NCBI RefSeq assembly: GCF_003606285.1
Contig: NZ_CP028884.1
Location: 744,001-808,000, forward strand
Length of the DNA stretch: 64,000 nt
Source of the DNA: Borrelia turcica IST7
GTDB taxonomy: Bacteria > Spirochaetota > Spirochaetia > Borreliales > Borreliaceae
Direction: 5' to 3'
Below the pieces are notes generated by a model. The model ran no database searches and was not told the origin of the DNA. It was given only the letters and a program-made list of their open reading frames with translations. The translations under genes were made by a program, and so were the position numbers. Positions 56,876 to 64,000 of the stretch are shown one piece after another (the stretch's first letter is position 1; every line of letters starts with the position of its first letter).

Positions 56876-57880
56876 TTAAGAAGTAATGAATTTATTTAGA
56901 CTAGCTTTAATAAGTCTATTGTTAATTGAATAACCAAGTTCACTGTTGTGGGTAAATTCGGCAAGTATTTGTTTATATACTCTCTCAGATTCTACAAATT
57001 CCTTGTATATGTTTTTTGCATATTCTTCAAGGGTGTTGTATACGGAAATGTTTTTCATATTCCAAAACCTATTAAACCAATATGAATTAAGAGTATCTCT
57101 CATAATAAGTATTCGTGTATCTTTGTCTGCTGCATATCTTCTTATATTGTCTTGTTTTTTAAATAAATAAACAGGTATTCGAGGTCTGTAATGTTCTAGT
57201 AAGTTGCCAGGAGATGCAGATATTCTTTCTTCATCTACAGCGTAATCTACTCTAAATTCTTCCTTAAGTACTTCTTGTATTTTCTCTCTTGTAATTGAAC
57301 CTGGACGCAAGATTAATACATTCCCTTTATCATCAAAACCTACAACAGTTGATTCTATTCCAATGTTTGAGCATCCATTATGTTTAATTATTCCTTTGAC
57401 TAGCCCATTAAGCTCTCGACTTGCCATTGCAGAACTCGTAGCACTAGGGCGTCTTGACAAGTTGGCGGATGGTGCTACTATTGGAACTCCACTCATCTTA
57501 ATTAGCTTAAGGGCTATAGGTTCTCTTGGTATTCGTACGGCTATGCTACTAAGTCCTCCACTTGCAAATCTAGATATCTTGTCAGCACTCTTTAATACAA
57601 ATGTTATAGGTCCTGGGGTAAACTTTTGCATTAAGAGCAAAGCACTACTGGGAATATATTCTACAAGTTCTCTTATTTTCTCTATTGAGTCAACATGTAC
57701 TATCAATGGATTTGTTATAGGACGCTTTTTAACTAAAAAGATCATCCGAACAGCATCATCACTGTATGCATTAGCTCCAATTCCATAGACTGTTTCTGTA
57801 GGAAATACTACTAATTCTCCCTCTCTTATATACTTTGCTGCTCTCTCTATGTCTTGCCATTCTATTATCTCTGTTTTCAT
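56876..57880 (-). CDS. tsaC: Threonylcarbamoyl-AMP synthase (Sua5/TsaC)
   Basis: This enzyme makes threonylcarbamoyl-AMP from threonine, bicarbonate and ATP for the t6A37 modification of ANN-decoding tRNAs. The 334-residue protein has the YrdC domain with VVFPTETVYGIGANA near residue 24, the KKRP segment near residue 51, and VAPSANLSRRPSATS near residue 136. A C-terminal Sua5-type extension begins after the GSITREKI linker, so it is the long form. It is divergent from rlpA. Confidence 0.94.
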   Translation of the reverse strand: MKTEIIEWQDIERAAKYIREGELVVFPTETVYGIGANAYSDDAVRMIFLVKKRPITNPLIVHVDSIEKIRELVEYIPSSALLLMQKFTPGPITFVLKSADKISRFASGGLSSIAVRIPREPIALKLIKMSGVPIVAPSANLSRRPSATSSAMASRELNGLVKGIIKHNGCSNIGIESTVVGFDDKGNVLILRPGSITREKIQEVLKEEFRVDYAVDEERISASPGNLLEHYRPRIPVYLFKKQDNIRRYAADKDTRILIMRDTLNSYWFNRFWNMKNISVYNTLEEYAKNIYKEFVESERVYKQILAEFTHNSELGYSINNRLIKASLNKFITS

Positions 57881-58032
57881 TTATTTGAACCCATAACCAT
57901 ATTTTATAATTTTATTTATTATTTATTAAATATTTTTTATTAAATCAAAAAATTTACAAATAAATAATTTGTGGTAATGTGTAGTTTAATTTTCCTGTTG
58001 AAAATCTTAAATTTTATATTATAATAAGCAAT

Positions 58033-58815
58033 ATGAGAAGCTTGCTTAATCTTTGTAACTTTGTTCTTATTTTTTCTCTCCTATCTTTTGTTGTTGTTAA
58101 ATTGGATAGTGCTACTGTGGGTCTTGCTTCTTGGTATGGAGAAGCTTTTCATGGGAAGGTTACTGCTAATGGTGAAAAATTTGATATGACAGCTCTTACA
58201 GCTGCTCACAAGGAACTCCCGTTTAATACTGTTGTACGGGTTACTAATTTATTGAATAATAGGGTTGTTGTTGTAAGGATTAATGATAGGGGTCCTTTTA
58301 GAAAAGACAGAATCATTGATTTGTCAAAATCTGCTGCTGAAAAACTAGATTTTCTAGGAATAGGCGTTGCTCCTGTAAAAATTGAGATATTGGAAAAATT
58401 GGATGCAAAGAAAGTTGTGGCACAAGAGAATAAGAAATCTTTAGATACAGTAGATTCTTCTAAGAAAGATTCTGTTATTAGTTCAAAGTTAGATAAAGAT
58501 GTTCTTATAGAGAAAAAGGAAACTAAAGAAAATGCTGTTGCAGAGAAACTTTTAAATGAAACTGAGATGGAACCAGATTTTTATATACAAGTAGGCTCTT
58601 ATAAAATGAAAGATTATGCTGAGAGAGCGTATAAAACATTGCAGAAAGTTGGTTTGAATGTCTTAGTAAATGTTCATGGTCCTTTTTTTACAGTTTTTAT
58701 TCCTACTGCTGCTGATGATGTACATAAAAATGTTGAACTTATTAAATCTACAGGGTACAAGGATGTTTTAGTAAGAAAGACTAAGATTTTGGGAGATAGA
58801 TTAACTATAGAATAG
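58033..58815 (+). CDS. rlpA: RlpA-like septal/lytic transglycosylase
   Basis: This 260-residue exported protein has a signal peptide (about 1-27), a double-psi beta-barrel domain with GLASWYGEAFHGKVTANGE and RINDRGPFRKDRIIDLS near residue 95, and a C-terminal SPOR domain (about 183-255, opening FYIQVGSYK). The SPOR domain targets denuded peptidoglycan at division sites. No lipobox cysteine is visible, unlike E. coli RlpA, so it may be soluble or signal-anchored. The linker is Lys/Glu/Ser-rich. Its end overlaps the convergent helicase gene by 11 nt. Confidence 0.9.
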   Translation: MRSLLNLCNFVLIFSLLSFVVVKLDSATVGLASWYGEAFHGKVTANGEKFDMTALTAAHKELPFNTVVRVTNLLNNRVVVVRINDRGPFRKDRIIDLSKSAAEKLDFLGIGVAPVKIEILEKLDAKKVVAQENKKSLDTVDSSKKDSVISSKLDKDVLIEKKETKENAVAEKLLNETEMEPDFYIQVGSYKMKDYAERAYKTLQKVGLNVLVNVHGPFFTVFIPTAADDVHKNVELIKSTGYKDVLVRKTKILGDRLTIE

Positions 58816-60868
58816 TATTTTGTTCTATTTTTTGAAAAAATATATCTATTTTTAGTTTTATGTTTTCAAACTTTGAATAATAGACTTCTATATTAGGTAA
58901 GGATTTTAGGAAAAGCTCCCCATAAGTTTTCTCGAAAATTCTTTTATCAAAACATACTATAATGCCATAATCTTTTGAATCTCTAATTAGCCTTCCAAAT
59001 CCTTGTTTGAATTTCATGATTGCTTGAGGTAGTGTTTCTTTTCTAAAAAAATTTTCTCCTGTTTGAATAGCCAATTCATTTTTTGCTATTAAAACAGGGT
59101 CTGAGGGAGTTTGGAATGGAAGTTTGGGCATTATTACCATTGTCAATTTATCTCCTTTAATGTCTATTCCTTCCCAGAAATTCTTAATCCCTATGAGTAC
59201 GCTTTTTTTTTGTGATTTTTTAAAAGAATTTATTAACTCATGTTTTGGTAAATCTCCTTGTATAAAAAGATTTATATCATTTTCAAGTAGAAAATCTTTA
59301 ATTGTTTTTTCTGTATATTTTAAGCTTTTAAATGATGTTAAAAGAATTAAAGTTCCGCCTTTATTTAGTAATACAAGTTCTTTAATGTATTTTATTGATT
59401 GACTTAAAAATTTTTCTTCATTATTGGGGTTTTCAATGTCAGATGTAACTGTTAGCATTGATTTTTCTTTGTAAGGAAAAGAATACGGTATTTTTTCCTT
59501 TTCTATGTCTTTATCGCTTAAGTTTAATCCCGTTTGGTTTAGGAAATATGAAAATGATTGATTTATAAGCAGAGTAGCTGAGGTAAAAATTATTCTTTTT
59601 GCTCTTTTGTACATAATTTTATTTAGTCCAGGACCTAAATAAATTTCTGATGTTTTGAATGTGGTTATATTTTTTTTATTTTCTATCCAAAAACAAAGAT
59701 TGTCATCTTTATTTAAAGATATGAAATTTTTAATTAATGTTTCTTTTTCTTCTATATTCCTAACTAGTCTTTCAAGTTCAATTTTTGCTGTTTTATTTTC
59801 AAGTTCTTGTGTTATTGATGACATAGCTGATCGATAATTTTCTAGATTATAGACAATGTCCTTTAAGTGTGTTTTAATTCGTATGTAAAAATCGATTTTA
59901 TGTGTATTACTAGTTATTCTGTAAACGGAGGGAAAATCTTTTTTTGTTCTTATTATATAATCTATATTTTCAAAACTTAGCATTGTTGCAATTTCAAAAT
60001 TTTTCTTGTATATACCACTTATATTTTGTCTTTTGATGATTTTATCTACTTTTGCAAAAAGTTGTTTTAAACCAACTCTTGAAAAATTTTTGCTAAATAG
60101 AGCCCTTGCAGCTTCTTCTAGATAATGAGCTTCATCAATTATTATGTTTTTTATATTAGGCAGAATTAAGTTAAGGTCCTCTTCTATCTCATCTTTTTCA
60201 GAAGTATCTTCATAATTTTCTTTTTCTGTCAATATTTCATTTCTTATATAAAGATCATTTAGGAGTAAATGATGATTGGTTATGATAATATCACATTCTA
60301 ATGCTTTTCTTCTTGCTTTTTTGAAGAAACATTTATTCTCATCAGGGCAGGTAATTCCCGAACATGTTTCAGTGCTAGCTGATACTTCTTCCCAAATTTT
60401 TTCGTCTACAAAATTAAGTTCGTCTTTATCACCAGTTTGTGTATTTTTTGCCCAATGGAATAATGATTCCAGATTGTTTTTATTAAATGTATGTATTAGT
60501 AGACTTCTTTCAAGTTCTTCAAGTCGACGAAGACATAGGTAGTTTCTCATTCCTTTAATGAGTCCAAACTTTATTTTAAAAGGAATGATTTTCTCTAAAG
60601 ATTTAATATCTTTTTTAATTAGTTGTTCTTGAAGATTAATAGAGGCTGTTGAGATTATGACCTTTTCTTGTGTTTTTTGAATGAAATCAATAGCAGAGAT
60701 TAAATAAGCAAGGCTTTTGCCAGTCCCTGTTGGTGCTTCAATAACTAGAAAATTTTCATTATCGAAGGCTTTACTGACCTTCTCTATCATTCTGAGCTGT
60801 GGTTCTCTTTTTACAAATCCTTTGATATTTAGTTCGGCTTTTTTTAGTATGTAATCAATTAAATTCAA
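58805..60868 (-). CDS. dinG: DinG-family ATP-dependent helicase (XPD-like)
   Basis: This is a superfamily 2 5'-3' helicase of 687 residues. Walker A is EAPTGTGKSLAYL near residue 45, and the DEAH box is IIIDEAHYLEEAAR near residue 244. Between them are four cysteines (YLCLRR near residue 110, then CSGITCPDENKC near 170-185) that fit an XPD/DinG iron-sulfur cluster. The C-terminal motifs FWEGIDIKGD and KQGFGRLIRDSKDYG complete the core. It overlaps the purine nucleoside phosphorylase gene by 14 nt upstream. Confidence 0.9.
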   Translation of the reverse strand: MNLIDYILKKAELNIKGFVKREPQLRMIEKVSKAFDNENFLVIEAPTGTGKSLAYLISAIDFIQKTQEKVIISTASINLQEQLIKKDIKSLEKIIPFKIKFGLIKGMRNYLCLRRLEELERSLLIHTFNKNNLESLFHWAKNTQTGDKDELNFVDEKIWEEVSASTETCSGITCPDENKCFFKKARRKALECDIIITNHHLLLNDLYIRNEILTEKENYEDTSEKDEIEEDLNLILPNIKNIIIDEAHYLEEAARALFSKNFSRVGLKQLFAKVDKIIKRQNISGIYKKNFEIATMLSFENIDYIIRTKKDFPSVYRITSNTHKIDFYIRIKTHLKDIVYNLENYRSAMSSITQELENKTAKIELERLVRNIEEKETLIKNFISLNKDDNLCFWIENKKNITTFKTSEIYLGPGLNKIMYKRAKRIIFTSATLLINQSFSYFLNQTGLNLSDKDIEKEKIPYSFPYKEKSMLTVTSDIENPNNEEKFLSQSIKYIKELVLLNKGGTLILLTSFKSLKYTEKTIKDFLLENDINLFIQGDLPKHELINSFKKSQKKSVLIGIKNFWEGIDIKGDKLTMVIMPKLPFQTPSDPVLIAKNELAIQTGENFFRKETLPQAIMKFKQGFGRLIRDSKDYGIIVCFDKRIFEKTYGELFLKSLPNIEVYYSKFENIKLKIDIFFQKIEQNTIL

Positions 60869-61685
60869 TTGTATTGATAATTCCTTTTATTAATTTTTCG
60901 AATTCTTTAGATATTTTTGATGAATTTATCTTAACTTCCTCGTGACTCAAAGGTTCCTTTTGCATACCTGATGCTAGGTTTGTGACATTTGAAATTGCTA
61001 CTGTATTCATTTTAAGATACGCTGCTGTAATTACTTCAGGTACTGTTGACATACCAACTAAATCTGCACCTATTGTTTTAAAAAAGCTTATTTCGGCTGT
61101 TGTTTCATAGCAAGGACCTGAAACGGCAAGATAAACACCTTCTTTAATGTTTTCCTTAAAAATATTCTTATAAACGTTTCTTGTTAATTCCACTAAACTT
61201 GAATTACTGTAAATTGAATTTAGTTCTTGAAATCTTGCTCCCAAGTTGTCATCATTTGTTCCAATTAAGGGATTGATTCCCATAAAATTTATGTGATTGT
61301 TTATTAAAATAAGATCATTTATTTTAAATTGACTATTAATTGCTCCTGAGGAATTTGTAATGATTAAATTTTGAATTCCGATTTTTTTTGCAAGCAGTAT
61401 AGGCATTATTATTTCTTTAGGGTGATAACCTTCATAATAATGAAATCTTCCAGAAAAAATAGCTATGTCTTTATTAATGTTTAATGTACCCTTATGTCCA
61501 TCTACAGTTGATATTGGAAATTCTTTTATGTCTCTATAAGGAATTTCAATACCATGTTCACATATTGAATTTAAGTCGCTAAGTCCAGAGCCAAGTATTA
61601 TTGCTGTTTTGGGTTTAAATTCTGACTTGTCTTTGATTGAATCATATGCTTTATCTATTCTTTTATTGATTTCTTTGAAATTCAT
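60855..61685 (-). CDS. punA: Purine nucleoside phosphorylase (trimeric type)
   Basis: This enzyme splits purine nucleosides with phosphate to free base and (deoxy)ribose 1-phosphate. The 276-residue protein has TAIILGSGLSDL near residue 27, SGRFHYYEGY near residue 78, LIITNSSGAINSQF near residue 108, and VSGPCYETTAEI near residue 185 with the purine-binding GADLVGMSTVPE that follows. Borrelia cannot make purines and relies on salvage. It overlaps the helicase gene by 14 nt and is divergent from the dihydrouridine synthase gene. Confidence 0.94.
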   Translation of the reverse strand: MNFKEINKRIDKAYDSIKDKSEFKPKTAIILGSGLSDLNSICEHGIEIPYRDIKEFPISTVDGHKGTLNINKDIAIFSGRFHYYEGYHPKEIIMPILLAKKIGIQNLIITNSSGAINSQFKINDLILINNHINFMGINPLIGTNDDNLGARFQELNSIYSNSSLVELTRNVYKNIFKENIKEGVYLAVSGPCYETTAEISFFKTIGADLVGMSTVPEVITAAYLKMNTVAISNVTNLASGMQKEPLSHEEVKINSSKISKEFEKLIKGIINTIEFN

Positions 61686-61732
61686 TCTGTGTCCTTCTTT
61701 ACCATGGTGTTTTCTTATTATATATTTATTTT

Positions 61733-62734
61733 ATGAATTTTTTAAACAATGTTAGTCGTCCGGTTATGATTTTAGCTCCGATGGAAGATGTAACAGATAC
61801 TGTTTTTAGGAATTTGATTCATTTAATAGGTAATGGAAAAGAGGGACCTGATATTTACTTTACTGAGTTTATTTCTGCTGCGGGGCTTGTAAGGGGATCT
61901 AGACAGTCAATGCAACATGTTTTAACAAGAAATGATGAATTGACTCGCCCTTTGTTTGCTCAAATTTGGGGTAAGAATCCCGATGATTTTTTTAATGCCA
62001 TAGAAATTTTAAGCAAACTAGGATTTTGGGGAATTGACCTTAATATGGGTTGTCCTAAGAAAAAGATAGTTAAAAAGGGAGTATGTTCTGCTTTAATTTT
62101 AAATAAAACCTTAGCTTATGAAATAGTCATGGCTAGTAAGGAGGCGTGTTTAAAATTTGGATTACCTCTTAGCGTAAAGACAAGACATGGATTTTTTTGT
62201 TCTGAAGTTGAGGATTGGTTAGGATTTTTACTGGAATTGGGTATTGATATGCTGACAATTCATCCAAGGCTTGCTATCAATCAAAGTGAAGGTGCCATAG
62301 ATATTAATGTGTTTGATGAAGTTGTTAAACTTAGAGACAAAATAAATCCTTCTACATTAATTATTGGGAATGGAGATATTTTAAGTTTGGAACAAGCAGT
62401 TCAAATTATAAGAGATTATTCTATTGATGGAGTAATGTTTGGGCGTGGAATTTTTAAGAATTTAAATTTATTTAAAAAAGATTCTCCTAACTTTTTGAGT
62501 AATAATTTAAATTTTAGATTAAATATATTAAAATTTCATATAAAAGATTTTCATTCTACTTGGAGCCTTACTAAGGATTTTAATAAACTTAAGAAATACT
62601 TCAAGATTTATTTTAATGAAAGTGAGAGGAATAGTGAATATTTTCATAATATTATGAGTTCAACTAATTATGAGGAGCTTTTTGAAAATCTAGGTCGAGT
62701 GGATTTTAGGGAGATTATGTTAAGTAATGAGTAG
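61733..62734 (+). CDS. dus: tRNA-dihydrouridine synthase
   Basis: This FMN-dependent enzyme reduces uridines in the tRNA D loop. The 333-residue protein opens with MILAPMEDVTDTVFRNL and has the catalytic cysteine in LNMGCPKKKIVKKG near residue 107. It also has KTRHGF near residue 147, the HPR segment near residue 177, and GNGDI and FGRGIF flavin-phosphate loops near residues 215-245. The usual GxGxAL after the cysteine loop reads GVCSAL. No Shine-Dalgarno site precedes the ATG. It overlaps valS by 8 nt. Confidence 0.93.
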   Translation: MNFLNNVSRPVMILAPMEDVTDTVFRNLIHLIGNGKEGPDIYFTEFISAAGLVRGSRQSMQHVLTRNDELTRPLFAQIWGKNPDDFFNAIEILSKLGFWGIDLNMGCPKKKIVKKGVCSALILNKTLAYEIVMASKEACLKFGLPLSVKTRHGFFCSEVEDWLGFLLELGIDMLTIHPRLAINQSEGAIDINVFDEVVKLRDKINPSTLIIGNGDILSLEQAVQIIRDYSIDGVMFGRGIFKNLNLFKKDSPNFLSNNLNFRLNILKFHIKDFHSTWSLTKDFNKLKKYFKIYFNESERNSEYFHNIMSSTNYEELFENLGRVDFREIMLSNE

Positions 62735-64000
62735 TAAGGTTTCAGAAAAATATGATTCTAAGGTTTTTGAAGATAGAATTTATAAGAAATGGCTAGATAA
62801 TGGGGTTTTTAGTCCCAATGATAGCTTTAAACACAAATTTAGCATGGTAGCTCCTCCTCCAAATGTTACAGGCATTCTTCATATGGGACATGCTCTTAAT
62901 TTTACCTTGCAGGATATTCTTATTCGCTACAAGAGAATGAAAGGGAATAATACACTTTGGCTTTTTGGAACAGACCATGCTGGGATTGCGACTCAATCAG
63001 TTTTTGAAAAACAGCTTAAAGAGCTTGGAAAGAATAAAGATGATTTTACTCGTGAAGAATTTATTGATGAAATTTTTAAATTAAAGGACAAGCATAGAGA
63101 AATAATTGTTAGCCAGATAGAAAAGCTTGGAGCTTCTTATGACCATTCAAGAGAGAGATTTACTCTTGATGAGGAAGCTTGTAGAGCTGTTAATAAAGCA
63201 TTTGTTGATTTGTATAATAAGGGGTTGATTTATAAGGGGGAATATCTTGTAAATCTTGATCCTGGTACTGGAAGCGTTGTTAGCGACGAAGAAGTTGAGT
63301 ATATAGAAATTGTTGGGAAAATTTATTTTATTAAGTATTTATTAGATGATGGTAATTTTATTGAGGTTGCAACTACTAGACCTGAGACTATGTTTGGAGA
63401 TGTAGCTGTTGCTGTTAATCCTATTGATGATAGGTATAAGTCTCTGATTGGTAGAGAGGTTATAGTTCCTATTGCAAATAGAAAGGTTAAGATAATAGGG
63501 GATAGCTATGTTGATATGGAATTTGGTAGTGGTGCCTTAAAAATAACGCCTGCACATGATCCTAATGATTTTGAAATTTCAAAAAGGCATGATATCCCTA
63601 AAATAAATATCTTAAATAAGAATGCAAAACTTAATGAAAATGTTCCCGTTGAATATCAGGGATTAAGTGTAAGAGATGCAAGAGCTAAGATAGAAAAAGA
63701 TTTAAAGAATAAAGGGTTATTAATAGATGTTAAGAGTCATAAACATCAAGTTGGGCATTGTCATAGGTCTGGAGAGGTTATTGAACCTTATTTGTCAAAT
63801 CAGTGGTTTGTGAGAATGAAACCTTTGGCTTGTAATGCTTTAAAGGCTTTAGAAAATGATGAGATTAGATTTTATCCTAAAAAGTGGGAGAATACGTATA
63901 AGCATTGGTTATTAAATATTAGGGATTGGTGTATATCTAGACAGTTGGTTTGGGGACACAGAATTCCTGCTTGGTATGATATCAAGACGGGAGATGTTGT
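62727..64000 (+). CDS. valS: Valyl-tRNA synthetase, 3'-truncated by window edge
   Basis: This class I synthetase charges tRNA-Val. The reading frame is open from ATG 62727 to the window end (424 complete codons), so about half of the enzyme is present. It shows PPPNVTGILHMGHAL near residue 45, with the HIGH-type HMGH, and the Trp-containing FGTDHAGIATQ near residue 80. The editing (CP1) domain has TTRPETMFGD near residue 217 and the GSGALKITPAHD segment near residue 268. The end WCISRQLVWGHRIPAWY marks the return to the catalytic fold. The start overlaps dus by 8 nt. Confidence 0.97.
   Translation, partial: MSSKVSEKYDSKVFEDRIYKKWLDNGVFSPNDSFKHKFSMVAPPPNVTGILHMGHALNFTLQDILIRYKRMKGNNTLWLFGTDHAGIATQSVFEKQLKELGKNKDDFTREEFIDEIFKLKDKHREIIVSQIEKLGASYDHSRERFTLDEEACRAVNKAFVDLYNKGLIYKGEYLVNLDPGTGSVVSDEEVEYIEIVGKIYFIKYLLDDGNFIEVATTRPETMFGDVAVAVNPIDDRYKSLIGREVIVPIANRKVKIIGDSYVDMEFGSGALKITPAHDPNDFEISKRHDIPKINILNKNAKLNENVPVEYQGLSVRDARAKIEKDLKNKGLLIDVKSHKHQVGHCHRSGEVIEPYLSNQWFVRMKPLACNALKALENDEIRFYPKKWENTYKHWLLNIRDWCISRQLVWGHRIPAWYDIKTGDV

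Noticed and set aside
1-64000. CRISPR array, insertion sequence, prophage or plasmid-type island
   Set aside because: No regularly spaced repeats, transposase, integrase, phage structural or Borrelia plasmid-partition gene sets were seen. Gene order is continuous housekeeping synteny.

Overview
The window is a chromosomal segment of a Borrelia spirochete. The base composition is strongly AT-rich, and the gene order matches, gene after gene, the stretch of the Borrelia burgdorferi chromosome that I recall as about BB0680 to BB0738. The proteins diverge enough from my memory of the Lyme species that a relapsing-fever-group Borrelia is the better guess. This rests on recalled synteny, not on a search. 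I saw no IS element, prophage, CRISPR array or plasmid-type gene family.

Layout. 1-3300: two tandem chemoreceptor genes (the first cut by the window edge) and mnmA. 4400-11450: a compact mevalonate operon (mvaS, fni, mvaA, mvaD, mvaK2, mvaK1) with a metallo-beta-lactamase-fold gene at its end, then a convergent tRNA-Val. 11560-16740: a secreted CAP-domain protein, the Cys-tailed Dps protein, the recycling factor EF-G2, a small membrane protein and a ROK regulator. 16790-22600: an ffh-rpsP-khpA-rimM-trmD-rplS block followed by coaD, rpmF, acpP and rnc. 22570-26260: the CCA-adding or poly(A) polymerase gene on the minus strand, two Borrelia proteins of unknown function, and tRNA-Thr and tRNA-Tyr. 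26450-32300: mltG, dnaG, rpoD, a zinc-ribbon coiled-coil protein resembling FlgZ/CT398, and the RNase P RNA. 32300-38800: a TPR protein and the elongasome set mreB, mreC, mreD, mrdA, rodA. 38900-47800: thrS, pgsA, an unknown exported protein, the class IV cyclase cyaB, ktrB, ktrA, a ParA/MinD-like ATPase and a group III phosphofructokinase. 48000-55550, minus strand: a large PBP1a, a stand-alone ParB N-domain protein, pgi, a cystine-type symporter and CoA-disulfide reductase. 55950-64000: plzA (c-di-GMP receptor), a Sua5/TsaC protein, rlpA, a DinG-type helicase, purine nucleoside phosphorylase, a tRNA-dihydrouridine synthase and the 5' part of valS.

How the parts connect. The mevalonate genes supply isopentenyl diphosphate for the undecaprenyl carrier that the peptidoglycan enzymes encoded here (MrdA, RodA, PBP1a, MltG, RlpA) depend on. 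The three tRNA genes lack an encoded CCA end, which fits the nucleotidyltransferase gene in the window. The most interesting hypotheses are: (i) a cystine symporter and CoA-disulfide reductase, overlapping by 4 nt, forming a cystine-uptake and CoA-thiol redox module; (ii) a ParB CTP-fold protein without a DNA-binding domain but with an amphipathic tail, encoded directly behind PBP1a; (iii) a FlgZ/CT398-type protein encoded directly after rpoD; (iv) a G8 tract inside the ribosome binding site of the mevalonate operon; (v) an rnc/cca 3' overlap that could make an RNase III substrate. Most of the window is ordinary conserved housekeeping DNA.
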